Shown here: one piece after another, positions 43,322-53,919 of the stretch
Position numbering within the stretch: position 1 is the first letter of the stretch
How the letters are laid out: each line of letters begins with the position of its first letter
NCBI GenBank assembly: GCA_963580285.1
Contig: OY757019.1
Location: forward strand, 61,772,587-61,836,586
Length of the DNA stretch: 64,000 bases
Reading direction: 5' to 3'
Source of the DNA: Lucinisca nassula
Taxonomy: Eukaryota; Mollusca; Bivalvia; Lucinida; Lucinidae
Translations under genes and position numbers: made by a program
The notes under the pieces: generated by a model
Told to the model about the DNA's origin: nothing
Database searches by the model: none
What the model saw: only the letters and a program-made list of their open reading frames with translations

Positions 43322-45179
43322 TTGATAGAAGGATATGCACTAAGAAACACCATGTAGTACAAATAAAGAAGCTGCATAATACTTTTTCGGTGAAATTCAC
43401 ATTATCAGCTGCATGTTTACCAAAGACTGCTTTTCTGTGTATACCGGTATAAAACCGTGTACCTTGCCTAAGGTTCAAATGAATGCTAAACATTATTTCA
43501 GGCCGTTTTGAGCAGACAACAAGAAGCAAGCTAACGAGCACTATCCGCGAAGCCACTGAGATTCTACAGTTAATTATATTGCTACACTGACAACCAATCC
43601 CACGTGGGGCGGCAGAACCAAGAATAGGTACAACAACCATTTTCATCAGAAAAGCTGGCTACAAGGTTGGCACTGCCGCCCAGAACAGGGGAGAGGACTA
43701 CGCAGCATATCAATGATACATAGAACATGCTTGACAATACGTCACACGAGTACGGCCTGATGAAAATGAAGATGAAAAAGGAAGACAAAAAGAAAATTAG
43801 AAATATTTTCATACTTTTGAATAGCTGTTATTAAAAGGATCTTGGGGGCGTGAGCTGCTAGGTACAACGTGTCATTATACACAGCCACAGACAGGAGGGG
43901 AATCCACAAATTGTCTATCTTGTTACCGCACACAAAAAATGGCCGCGGGTACTCATTAGAAGCGCATCGCTGATGCATTTCTAATGAGCGCCAGCAACAA
44001 GCGTATAGCAAGTATAATAGACTGATCCGTGTATTTAAAGAGCAAAGTTAAGGACACGTTGCGTTAGAGTATTACTTGAGGCTAAAACCGTTGCGATACC
44101 AGTATGTTCGACGCAGAATCCTCTCAAGCTTTGAATAGAAAGATTTTGGTTCAATGCAAATATTTTATTACTTCCGTCTCGAAGCAGAGCCCGCGGCTGC
44201 CCGCTAGGGTCACTTCAAAAGGGCGATAACGTACACACACTATGCATGCCCAAGGAAGAGAAGAGTAGCCAAATGTAGGCGAAAAACCGGAGTACCCAGA
44301 CAGAAGACCACATGATCTTCCGTTGCAGGACTTGGCGTCCCACATGTGACCCGAACTATAACCAGTCATGAGAGATCTGGTGGCACCGGAGACATGTATG
44401 GAGAAACGGTATACATATATATGCACAGACATTTGGACGTATTGTTAAATAAATATCTCATTTATCATATAAACAATACATAGTAATAATTTTGTACAGT
44501 ATAAAAATGGAATTTTTGCTTTGTTCCATTTTGAACAGAAAATAATACACAACATGATGTGTTGACATATTAGGCAAATGAGCCTCGTCATGAGAAGAGC
44601 CTGTAATTAGTATAGTCCTATCTTAAAAAAAAAAAAACAAGAGAAGGAGCCTTCTTCAAATCAAAAGGAGTTTTAGGAATAAATTACAGAATAATATTAC
44701 GTACAATTCTCTTCAAATTTGAGATAAGTGTACGTAAATTATCCGTCTGCATCTCTATTGTTCACGTTTTACATATTAAGGCTGCTATTCTCATGTCGCG
44801 GCTCAAACCATTGTATTTACAACTATATATTTACACCAATGCCCACAGTCGAACTTCGACAACTCAAACACATTTGGTACCGTAGAATTCGAATATATTA
44901 GGCTCGCTCGTATTGCCTGGCTACGAGACATAATAGGGTGGCATGTTTTTACGATTCCCGGCAGAGTAAGGAACAGTCTGCGTACTTTTAGAATCATCTC
45001 GGTGAGACGACCCCGATAATATATATCACACACCCTTTCAAAATTAGATCAATAAAACATCCATGAAAGATCCTTAATACACGTATATCAATATCTGAAG
45101 CCATGACAACAAACTTCAGCATTACGAAAACACACCTATACAAATAACATTGAAAATTTTACCGCCGAAAATCGAAAAT
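43322..45179. other. no recognised gene; 5' flank of the CR1-like element and one SINE
   Basis: Includes a 27-bp direct repeat TTTTATTTGGATGTATATCA... at 43261 and 43299 and a degraded copy of the CTCCGGTTTTTCGCC SINE (44268-44390, minus). The rest is unassigned. Confidence 0.45.
44268..44390 (-). repeat. SINE with CCGGAGTACCC core (copy 4)
   Basis: AGGCGAAAAACCGGAGTACC, CTTCCGTTGCAGGACTTGGC and CCCACATGTGACCCG align with the copy at 1063-1240. Confidence 0.55.
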
Positions 45180-45420
45180 TTTAAGATGAAGAATTGTGAT
45201 ATTCTTCTTATTTCCGCCCAAAATACAGACCGTGGGTACACGTTAGAATCGCCTCACTGAGGCGGCCCCAACGAGCACCCACAATCGACACTCCAGAGCA
45301 GAAATAAGAAAAACAAGGTCCACCCCCGCAAACCCCAGTTTTACTATATTAAAGTGGGGTTCAAGGGGGGGGGGGGGTCAAAATTATATAGGCGTGTTTT
45401 CGTGAAGGAACTCCAGACGA
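45180..45420 (+). repeat. foldback-type dispersed repeat, copy 1
   Basis: Contains palindrome ACCGTGGGTACACGTT...AACGAGCACCCACAATC with centre GCCTCACTGAGGC, then CCCCAGTTTTACTAT, a poly-G run and TATAGGCGTGTTTTCGTGA. Confidence 0.7.
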
Positions 45421-45579
45421 CATGTAAATCTGTTGATATTGACAGTTTCGTATTAATTCGTTTTTTCCCAACCACTCCCGTTTTCGACTTTGTACCAGTC
45501 AGATAACTTAAATGTAATTTATTCCTGACATCACGAAACTACGCACAGACAAACAAACTGCAACCTTTGTCGCCGTCAA

Positions 45580-45815
45580 AACGAAGAGTTTTAAAATGAG
45601 GAAATGCGACACTCCCCCATCTCCGCCCAGAGTACAGATTGCTGGTGCTCACTAGATTCGCCTCATCGAGTCGAATCCAACGAGCACCCACAATCCACAC
45701 CTTAGAGCAGGAATAAGTAAAAAATAAGGTTTACCCCTGTAAACACCAGGTTTACTACATAAAGGTGGGGCCAAGGGGGTCAAAACTATATAGGCGCGTC
45801 TTCGTGATGAAATTT
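45580..45815 (+). repeat. foldback-type dispersed repeat, copy 2
   Basis: Tandem neighbour of copy 1 with the same order: GAGTTTTAAAATGAGGAAA, CCAACGAGCACCCACAATCC, GTTTACTAC, TATAGGCGCGTCTTCGTGA. Confidence 0.7.
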
Positions 45816-45831
45816 ACAAACTAAATTTCAA

Positions 45832-45893
45832 ACAGTGCAGGTCCCGATCAGACTCAGAAGCCATCTGATCTGGATCTGCACTATGTGCAGAGA
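45832..45893. repeat. palindromic MITE (copy 3)
   Basis: CAAACAGTGCAGGTCCCGAT and GATCTGGATCTGCACTATGT form the arms; centre CAGACTCAGAAGCCATCTG is degraded compared with the copy at 19.37 kb. Confidence 0.7.
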
Positions 45894-46162
45894 TAGGTGT
45901 TATCAGGAACTGTTACAGCAGAATAAATATTATGAGTTGTTGCTGTAATTGGTCCATCTGTGGCAGACTATATTCCATTCATAAAATAATAGAGCGTAAA
46001 ACGTGTGAAAAAATAAATAAATGGGCCGTTCCAAAGCATGCTCTGCACGAGCATATGTAGTTTGGTGTATGTTAACACGTGTCATCAGCACACATTAGAA
46101 AATGAAAGAAAAATGGAATACATTTACTACAGAATGGTAAGTGTAATTAAAATTGTATAGGC

Positions 46163-46205
<43 letters not shown>
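46163..46205 (+). repeat. (CT)n microsatellite
   Basis: About 20 CT units after a TATAGGCGT end of the foldback-type repeat. Confidence 0.95.
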
Positions 46206-46210
<5 letters not shown>

Positions 46211-46388
46211 AATACAAATATGTAGACATATTTAAAGCCATTGTGTATATGAACATATTGATATTTATTTGTTTATTTATTTATCCAACTGTTTGTTTGA
46301 TTTGAGGTTTAACGTCCCCATCAACACTGTATAGGTCAATTATTTATTTATTTATTTATTTATCAAGGTCCGGGGTACCTTGTTAGTT

Positions 46389-46585
46389 GCCGGCCCCCGC
46401 CCATCGGGGCCTGAAAAAAACACATGGGCCGCACGATGCCCCAAGCGGAGCCGAAACCGACCCGCACACGAGCACCGGCAAACCATACAGAGGACCCAGG
46501 CCCACTCAGGCATAGCGGCGAGAGTCGGCCCGCCCACAAACCCCACTGGCCCCATTGAGCGGCAGGGCCCGAGACATCATTCCAT
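46389..46585 (+). repeat. GC-rich SINE copy truncated at the insertion boundary
   Basis: CCCCCGCCCATCGGGGCCTG to GGGCCCGAGACATCATTCCA aligns with the 5' two thirds of the 3232-3525 SINE and stops exactly at the right target duplication. A 3'-tail fragment in reverse orientation lies at 46290-46340. Confidence 0.75.
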
Positions 46586-46596
46586 TCATAATGTTG
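46586..46596 (+). other. right target-site duplication of the 7.5-kb insert
   Basis: TCATAATGTTG, identical to 39046-39056. Confidence 0.9.
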
Positions 46597-47549
46597 TGCT
46601 AGAGCATTAGCTTGTTCTTTTTCGCCGGTAATGATAGTATTGTTTACCTCTAGGCAGGTAATATGGTCCCTAGGTTTGCCCCTAAAGCGGTTAATCATAT
46701 TCCATACTGATTTGGTGTTTGCCTTATGATCTAGTTTAGAGACAAAGTCACGCCATGAGTTTATCTGTTTGTCCCTTTTGATGTCTCTAGCTTCATTTTT
46801 TAACCTGTTATAGTTTCTTTTTTGTTCTGGTGTTTTATTTTTAAGGTATTTCTTTCTAGCTTGTTCACGTTTTTTGATAGCTATAGTAATTTCCTGATCC
46901 CACCAGGGCGGTCGGGGCGATTTTACTTTTGGTTTTGTTTTAGGAATGGTTTTCTGGCAAATTTGTTGGAAGGATTATACAAAGTCTGTTGCTATTTCCT
47001 GTGTTGGATTGTTTTCATTTATTTTTAAAGTTTCTGAGCACAGGATTTTGAATTTTTCCCAATCAGCTCTTTGTAAGTTCCATTTTGGATGTGGGCTGTC
47101 CCCAGTGCATTGAATTGTGTAAGAAATCGAAAGTAGATGGGGAGGTGATCGCTTCCACAAGTGTTGCCCAGGGTTTCCCAGATTGTTCCTGGGCTGGAGT
47201 GGCTATTGACAGGTCAGGCGACGTAGTATGTTCGGCCATCGTGGCTTCATCATTCTCATTGAGTATAATAAGGCAGTTCTTTATAACGAGGTCAAGTAAA
47301 GTTTTTCCCTTTGTGTCTGATTTAGAGCTCCATAAGGAGTCATGGGCATTTAGGTCGCCTACTTGGTAGGGATAAGATCAAGAACCTATTGATATCCATT
47401 AGCTGTGGATTTGCTATGAGGAGGGTCATAGCAATTGAGAATAGTTATTTTATCTTTTTTCAAATATATGGTGGTAGCACAGTATTCAAGATTGGGTTGT
47501 TCAATTTTGAGGTCTAAGTTTGTAAAAGGTAAATCGTTCCTTATATATA
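46597..47549 (-). pseudogene. I-like retrotransposon: endonuclease C-terminal half and linker
   Basis: The minus strand reads RNDLPFTNLDLKIEQPNLEY and CATTIYLKKDKITILNCYDPP (endonuclease), and, at the far end, MINRFRGKPRDHITCLEVNN and KEQANALAQHYE just before the insertion. It has stop codons and frameshifts. It connects to the RT part at 39045 across the 7.5-kb insert and to the endonuclease start at 49126 across the Tc1 element. Confidence 0.85.
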
Positions 47550-49125
47550 CTACTCAAAGTTTGATAGGGATCACTTTTTATATACCAAATTTTGCACTGA
47601 AAATTTAAAATTTCTTGACAGAATTTGAACTCGGCATATTGATAAATATCTTAAGCAGAAACTCATGTGCAGTTCAGTACTCATAAAAGTGCACACTTCT
47701 CACACTTCTCAAATGAATGCATGCACCCCCAAAATCTTGCGTAGCACTGCTTTCCAAGAGACCAATCAAACTTGTCAGTGTTCCTTTACCAAGCGTAAAA
47801 AGGACTTCATTTGATTTGTGAAACACAAAATGCCTAGGAGACAATTAAGAAACTGTCTGAGCCCCGAAGAAATGAATTGTGGCGTCGGAATGTTGGAATC
47901 TGGCGTCTCTCAACGGCGTATTGCTGGCAATCTGAATGTGTCTCAGAGCGTGGTTTCCCGAATGTGGAGTCGGCATCTTACCCACGGAAATCCTTCACTC
48001 AGACACGGTGGGGTCGAGTAAGGGCTACAACTCAACGTCAGGGTCGTTTCTTGTTGATTCAGTCTCGACGTCAACGGTTCCTGAACGCTACGCGTTTGCA
48101 TAACGAGCTTAGGAACGGAACTGGAGTTCGAATTTCTACACAAACTGTCAGAAACGGGCTCCAAGAGTTCGGACTTAATGCCATGAGGCCTGCTGTACGT
48201 GTTCTGTTGACGAGACAGCACGTGCTAGACCGGTTGGACTTTGCCAGAACTCACGTCAGGTGGACGGTTCGTGACTTGACGCCAGTCCTGTTTACTGAGG
48301 TGTCCAGATTCTGTCTAGACTTCACTTATAAACGTCAATTAGTGTGGCGAATGTCTAAAGAGCGATTCGATGACTTGAATGTTGCAGAGCATGATCGCTA
48401 TTGAAAGCGGTCAGTCATGGTTTGGGCTGGGATAAACGTGAACGGTAAAACTGACTTGTACGTCGTTGAAAACGGAACGTTAATGGCAGTGAGGCACTGT
48501 ACTAGTATTCTTGATGAGTTTGTGAGACCATATGCAGATTCTATCGGCCCGGACTTTATTCTGCTGGACGATAATGCCCGTCCCAACTGTGCCAACGTCA
48601 CTGATTCCTATCTGGAACGTGAGACAATCGTTCGTATGGACTGGCCTGCTCGGTCCCCGGACTTAAATCCGATTGAGCATGCGCAGGATATGCTACAGCG
48701 TGCTGCTTCAGCCCGACCTATGCATCCGAGGACTTTACAGGAGCTCAAAGATGCACTGGTTGCTGAATGAAAGCCGATTCCCCAAAACCGGATACAGACT
48801 CGAGTTACGAGCATGCGCAGGCGATGTCGTACTGTAATTGATGCCCATGGATGTCATACACGATATTAGGCACGTTTGTCTAAACAAATTTGGAAATTTG
48901 TGAAAAATCAGTTGTCCAAATCCCTTCGTGCTACGGCAAATTTTTGGGCGTACCAAGACGGTTGCTGTTGTGACGCTTGAATGCAGTACCAGTTGACAAA
49001 ATTAATTACTAGTTTTTGTGAAGGATACGTTTCCTATCATTATGTATCAAATTTGGATTCAGCTGATTAATTCATCCAAAAATTATTTTGCATTAAAAAA
49101 GTGATCCCTATCAAACTTTGAGTAG
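47550..49125 (+). mobile_element. Tc1-like DNA transposon, full length, inactive
   Basis: 1576 bp with near-perfect terminal inverted repeats (CTACTCAAAGTTTGATAGGG at the left, inverse at the right) and a TA duplication at both ends. It sits inside the endonuclease of the I-like element; removing it with one TA rejoins the frame (VLT-Y-IRNDL), proving a precise insertion. Confidence 0.95.
47830..48869 (+). pseudogene. Tc1-like transposase (DD34E type), inactivated
   Basis: Starts MPRRQLRNCLSPEEMNCGV. The N-terminal HTH includes GVSQRRIAGNLNVSQSVVSR; the frame shifts near 48000 into RATTQRQGRFLLIQSRRQRF. The catalytic domain shows VLFTEVSRFCLD, where the first catalytic Asp of the usual TDES motif has become Glu; second Asp in LLDDNARP; Glu in SPDLNPIEH, 34 residues after the second Asp. 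Two further nonsense codons stand at 48402 (TGA for Gly before the SVMVWAGI motif) and 48768 (TGA for Trp); homology runs on to a TAG at 48867-48869. Four independent lesions make it dead, yet near-complete length suggests moderate age. The enzyme normally performs cut-and-paste at TA sites. Confidence 0.93.
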
Positions 49126-49525
49126 TATATGTTAGGACCCCGCCTCCTCTGTCTATTCTATGTTTGAAGGAGGCGACTTTGTAATTGGGTATATGGGGTA
49201 TTTTATCTTTCAACCACGTTTCTTGTAGGCATAGTAGATGGGGCTTTAGTTTTTTATCTTCCAAGTGTGACCTAAGTTCGGAAATATTGCCCATGTTACG
49301 GATGTTCCATTGTATCAATTCAAGGTCAGAAGTTGTTGTTACAGCCGCGTGTGTGAAGCCGTTGCTGTAGTCGTGGGGCCATGAGGGGGGGGGGGGGGGG
49401 GTATTTGTGTCTACTGGAGGTCTCTTGTGGAAGTAACGTATAAATATTGTTACTATGATTCGTTGCCTTAGGTAATGAGTTATTTGATTGTCTGGTTCTT
49501 TGCTGGGCAGCCGTTGTGTTGGCAT
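49126..49525 (-). pseudogene. I-like retrotransposon: endonuclease N-terminal part
   Basis: The minus-strand frame contains LELIQWNIRNMGNISELRSH and PHLLCLQETWLKDKIP (Asn and Glu of the APE-type endonuclease), then RIDRGGGVLTY where the Tc1 element interrupts. A Pro-rich stretch (TNTPPPPP) corresponds to a poly-G tract at about 49386-49401. Confidence 0.88.
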
Positions 49526-50009
49526 TTGTTTTTATAGGATCGGCCCTTCTGACTTGATTGGATGAGGCAGTTCCTGAATTTTGCGGAGCATACCTCGGTA
49601 CATTTGGTTTAGCGGGAACTGGGGGCAGGTTATGGGTCAGTATAATGGGGGAGTGTTATCTCTTTCATCCACACGTTTCTCTATAATGTTTGTTACTACA
49701 CTTTCTTTCTGTCTATTACTCATATGGACGTGTTTGTGTGTAAAATGTCTGTTAATATATGTTTTAGTTGTAGCAGTGTGATAGTTTTTGTCATGTCTAG
49801 TCTAGGTGCTGGTTGTTCGGCAGTTTTTGTTTTATTTATTTTTGGAAAGTCCGTTTCTTAATTAAATAGTGAAGCGGGTTTGACCATCATGAGGGGGACT
49901 TGTTTTTTTATCGGTCCTGTGCGTGGTTGGATCTTTCCTTCTTTTTGCCCATTCTATATAAGTAATGTTATTATCTTATCAATGGCATATTTCTGTTCAA
50001 GGAAGAAAG
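49526..50009. other. likely upstream part of the I-like element, no clear ORF1
   Basis: Region expected to hold ORF1 of the minus-strand element; I see no gag-type zinc knuckle or clear frame. Confidence 0.4.
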
Positions 50010-50240
50010 GGCAAGATTTGGAGGCCGCGCCATGCTGGTCATTTGGTTTAATGTTACCCTAAAGCATTCAAAACATGTAGTTCCAATGGCAAACTCTCTC
50101 AAAGAAGCTAAGTGATTCCGATCTGGGTCTGCACTGTTTGCCCAGGCATGTCTGTCCCAAATATTGAGATCATTATGGTATTTTATCTTCTTAAACATAT
50201 GAGTGATTTTAAAGTCTCTGCACCCTACATAACAACATAT
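50010..50240 (-). repeat. dispersed repeat with frame NIWDRHAWANSADPD
   Basis: The minus strand translates to YHNDLNIWDRHAWANSADPD, a peptide I associate with a very common molluscan non-coding repeat rather than a gene (from memory, not checked). Includes CTGGGTCTGCACTGTTTGCC. Confidence 0.4.
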
Positions 50241-50374
50241 CACTTTATATTTATGCTTCTGTTTGGTTGAGTAAAAGCAGACTGATGACATACATCTATG
50301 GGGATAGCTAACTGTCCATTATTAAATAACAAAAATATTAATATTGTTTTTCTATGAAATAACTAAACAAAAAT

Positions 50375-50491
50375 CATATTTCCCACCAGTATTTCACACT
50401 TTTACTGAAATTTGGAGCATTTCCCAGGACGGTAATTACCGGTAAATACCAGTGGGAATTCCCATCACCGGTATTTACCGACCAACCTTGT
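50375..50491. mobile_element. CCAACCTTG-ended repeat fragment
   Basis: ACCGGTATTTACCGACCAAC then CTTG abuts the HINE array; inverse counterpart of the CAAGGTTGG end at 32983. Confidence 0.5.
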
Positions 50492-51235
50492 TTAGGGGTG
50501 GGGATATGTAAGGTTTCCGAGTTATTGGGCCTTTTACGAAGGGGAGGGGTGGGGCAAAGCCCCGGGCGCATCCCCCCAGTTGCTGTCACTGAATGCATCT
50601 TACCATAAGGAACAAGAATATATACGGTTTAGGGGTGGGGATCTGTAAGGTTTCCGAGATATTGGGCCTTATATGAAGTGGAGGGGTGGGGCAAGGCCCT
50701 GGTGCATCCCGGGGGCCCCCAGGCTGGTGTCACTGAATTCGTCTTATCCTAAGGAACAAGAATATATAAGGTTTAGGGGTGAAGATCTGAATGGTTTCTG
50801 ATATATATGGCCTTTTATGGAGTGGAGGGGGTGGGGCAGGGCCCCAGCACAACCGCGGGACCTTCAGGTTGGCACAAAAGTTGAGAGAAGTTTACTCAAG
50901 AAACATTTCTATAAAAGTTTTGTCAAAATATCTGCAATGACTTGGCAGTAAATGCAATTTTTCAATTTTCCCCATTATAAGTCTATGGAAACTCTAAGTT
51001 GCCACAGCAATCAAACTAATGAGCCGATTTTCAGAAAAAAAAAACAAAAAAAAAAAAAAACACACACACACAAACTTTCAATCCTCTAGCCCAAGGATGC
51101 TACAGATAAAATTTGGGCCCAATCGGCCCAGTGGCTTCAGAGGAGATGTCGTTTGAAAGTGTTAACGACGCAGGCGACGACAGCGGACAATGTCCATCCT
51201 ATAATTTCCCCCGGAGCCTTCGGCTCTGGTGAGAT
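50492..51235 (-). mobile_element. HINE-like element (AGCTCACC family), reversed, 5' end at 51235
   Basis: Body units as at 16.3-18.6 kb on the minus strand, then TTTGGGCCCAATCGGCCCAG, the GTCGTC-derived tract and the 5' end CGGAGCCTTCGGCTCTGGTG then AGATA followed by A (T-rich target in sense). Confidence 0.7.
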
Positions 51236-51999
51236 AAAAAAAAACAACAAAAAAGCAAGGTCGTCTTCCTTGTTCATGACTCATCGACTCAATGTCATGC
51301 ATGCACCTGTAACGTTTCATAAATATATTCCATACGGTTTAGTACGGAAGCCTATATGTGACATTGTGTTTTGTGTAATGGTCTTTTGACTTTTGTTTTT
51401 CTCACTTTGGACATAAGAGTTTTGAATTTTGAGTTCTGTATTTTTAGTTCTTGCTTTTTGTGTTCTTTGTTGTTTGCATTGAATACCGTGACTTCCGTAT
51501 TAAAAGGCGGGATAATCAGAGAAAGCAATCGGAGGAGGCACTATCACAATGGAGAAGAAAAAGATAGAGAAGAAAAAAAAGACAGACAAAAATATGAAAT
51601 CGGGAATGTGAGTAACAGTTTTTTTGATTATTTATGTGGTTTTAGCTCATTTTTGATCAGCCGACATTATCTCAACAAACAGTGACCATTCGTGCTATTT
51701 TAACCACTGACCCTGGGATGCTGAAATCAAGTACACTGCAGGCCTTGGTCAAGAAACCGACTTCCTGATGGGACACGCAGTCTCCTGTGGGTCCTGGGGT
51801 CGCAAAGAGCCTCCTACTCATTTATTACTAGATCTGAATAACGATTGACTAACGTTAGTGCAGTGTTGTATATCCAGTGCCAACGGTCGGCCAATTGACT
51901 TACCATATGCCAATATCTTTTATTCAATGTCGGCCCAATATTTTCATGCTATTTGGGATCCATCTATATATCTAGGGGCCAAAGCGTCTTGGAATTTTG

Positions 52000-52290
52000 G
52001 AAACCCGTGCCGAAACGTCTAGGGCTAATACGTCTAGGAATATTGCTGATCGGGGGGGGGGGGGGGGGGGCTAAATCGTCTACAGGGCCAAAAGGTCTAG
52101 GGCCTAAACGACTAGGGCCTAATCGTCTAGATGCAAAACTTTTTGAAATCACCGAATGTTGCTAAGTGGGCCGTTTTGACCTGGGCCGTTCTGACTAAGT
52201 GTACCTCGACCGTTTTGACATTTGGCCGCTTTGATCTGGGCTGTTTTGACTCTGGATCGTTTTGACTGTCAAGCCCGTGTTTTACACGAT
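52000..52290 (+). repeat. two adjacent short minisatellites
   Basis: First CGTCTAGGGCTAATA / ACGACTAGGGCCTAAT units (to 52133), then GGGCCGTTTTGACCT-like units of about 17-19 bp (52168-52275). Duplicated in copy B at 55375-55650. Confidence 0.8.
52052..52070 (+). repeat. poly-G tract (copy A)
   Basis: 19 G; flanked by an 18-20-bp minisatellite based on CGTCTAGGGCCTAAA. Confidence 0.95.
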
Positions 52291-52702
52291 CCGTCCAAAC
52301 CAAAAGCGGATTGTAAAACGAGTGCTGCATGCTTTTTGAATGATGGCGTGATTTACACATTTTAAGGGGATTTATATATTATTTAAAATCCAAAGTCGAA
52401 ACTATTAATAATCTCGGGGGCTCTTCCGATGCCAGGACGTTGATCCATTTTTTTTTTTTGATTATTTATTTATTTATTTATTTTTTTAAGGATTAAGTAC
52501 ACTGCAGGCCTTGGTCAAGAAACCGACTTCCTGATGGGAAACGCAGTCTCCTGTAACATGTAAGGGACGTTGGCGTGGCAAGGACTTTGGTTTTTAATCA
52601 AAAGTGCTAGAAAATATTAAGGTCGGTAGATAACAAAATCTTTTTATTTGTTTATTTTTTTCTGGATGGCAATAAAAAATGCAGGGTCGGCACAAAAAAG
52701 AT

Positions 52703-52885
52703 GTGTGTTTCATGTTTTGACTGTTGTGTTTTAATTTTTGTGTTTCATGTTTCGACTTTTGTGTTTTGACTTTTGTTGTTTTAAGGTCTAAAATACCTGT
52801 GATTCCGCTAACCTTAAAACAACAAAAGTCAAAACATGAAACACGAAAATTGAAACACAAAAGTCAAAACATGAAACACACATGT
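52703..52885. repeat. about 180-bp palindrome built of a minisatellite
   Basis: The left arm repeats GTGTTTCATGTTTTGACT; the right arm is its inverse AGTCAAAACATGAAACAC, around the centre TACCTGTGATTCCGC. Both arms end in TGTGTGTTTCATG/CATGAAACACACA. Copy B has the same at about 60657-60852 with small indels. Confidence 0.85.
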
Positions 52886-52955
52886 CAAATCTCAAACCAC
52901 TCTCCTGGCCAATGAAACACCTTTATATGCTGTGTTGGCATACCTTTGTCATTAG

Positions 52956-53117
52956 GAAGCCTCCGTGGTGCAGTGGTTACGCTACTCGCCTTGTAAACCA
53001 GGGATCGCAGGATCGATCCCGGGCTTCTCCAGACTTTCAGATGAGTCTTTAAACCGAGGTCCCGTCTCCGTATGACCTTAGCTGTTGGTGGGACGTAAAA
53101 CTCAAACACTCACTCAT
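52956..53117 (+). repeat. tRNA-derived SINE, GAAGCCTCC family (copy A)
   Basis: Box A TGGTGCAGTGG (52966-52976), box B GGATCGATCCC (53010-53020), then TTCTCCAGACTTTCAGATGA, GTTGGTGGGACGTAAAACTC and a CACTCACT tail. The tRNA-like region has CCTTGTAAACCAGG, resembling a Thr(TGT) anticodon arm. Its tail runs directly into a PLE 3' UTR. Confidence 0.85.
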
Positions 53118-53120
53118 TTA

Positions 53121-53575
53121 TTGCTGTCGAGCCCTCGCCGTTATTTCATCTCTGTGTTTTTTATTTTTGTGTTCACGGAGATGTGGCACTGATGAGTAAG
53201 GAGGCCTTCGTGCGGACTGAACAAACCATTTGTCTAAATCGCGACGGAAGTAAGGGCGAGGATTGTGGCCACGTAAAATCGATTAAAGCCCCCAAGTGGA
53301 ATTCGTTTCACTGACCGTTCCAAGGCGGTTCTTCGGTCGCGGTTTAGTTTTGTTATGGTTTGTTTTTGAGTGTTTGTATCGCTTATATTATTTGTTTTGG
53401 CTATCCAATTGGCCATTTTTTTGGGAAAGTAACTGTCCTTTTGGCTTCCCGCTATTCTTGTTTCCATTAGGGTCTGTTGTTTCATGTGTTTGTTTCTTTC
53501 CCTTTGGTGTCTATGATGGGAGCTCTGTGTAAATTGTATCGATTCCTGATCATTGCCTTCACTTTTCACTTTTTC
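53121..53575 (+). repeat. PLE 3' UTR fragment (copy A)
   Basis: CTGTCGAGCCCTCGCCG, CACGGAGATGTGGCACTGAT, CGTTCCAAGGCGGTTCTTC, GGGAAAGTAACTGTCC and TTGTATCGATTCCTGATC match the region after the PLE ORF; ends at the common 3' terminus. Confidence 0.85.
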
Positions 53576-53919
53576 ATTTTTTTTTAGTAAATTTACATTT
53601 TATATTAGTGAAGGCACATATTCATACATACATGTAGTAAAAAGAAATTCAGTTTGGTCCAGTAGCATGGAGGCTATTTGACCGGTCCCGGCCAAACAGT
53701 CCCCACGCTATTTGACCTGTGCCGGCCAAATTGCCACTACCTTATTTATTCATTTATTTATAATTTTGTTGTTGATTCTTAACATTATTGATATTATTTC
53801 TTATTTGTTTCTAATAATTGTGGACTAAAAATTGTTATCATTAAGGAAGTTTGTGTGAAAACTATTTTTTTGTCAAATCTGCTTCTAGTAAGGTGCGACA
53901 TAGTCGTCCAATTTTCTGC

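Larger units (their letters stand above)
39057..46585 (-). mobile_element. 7.5-kb insertion carrying a CR1/jockey-like retrotransposon
   Basis: Everything between the two TCATAATGTTG copies. Read on the minus strand it ends with AATAAAATATTGTTTAAAC, i.e. a polyadenylation-like signal about 13 bp from the junction. Its opposite (5') end is cut inside a SINE copy (46389-46585). It contains the retrotransposon at 39.5-43.3 kb, then about 3 kb of repeats. It may be one retroposed transcript with 5' flanking sequence, or a composite of later insertions into a simpler insert. Confidence 0.7.

Noticed and set aside
46075..46095. Another hammerhead candidate (minus-strand CTGATGA)
   Set aside because: No GAAA box or stem II follows.
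46352..46698. GC-rich frames on both strands (minus 46352-46698, plus 46380-46610)
   Set aside because: They lie in a GC-rich SINE copy and the end of the I-like linker, not in a gene.
52956..53030. Genuine tRNA-Thr gene
   Set aside because: Boxes A and B are present but the anticodon arm pairs poorly, and the sequence continues as a SINE with multiple copies and a TSD in one of them.
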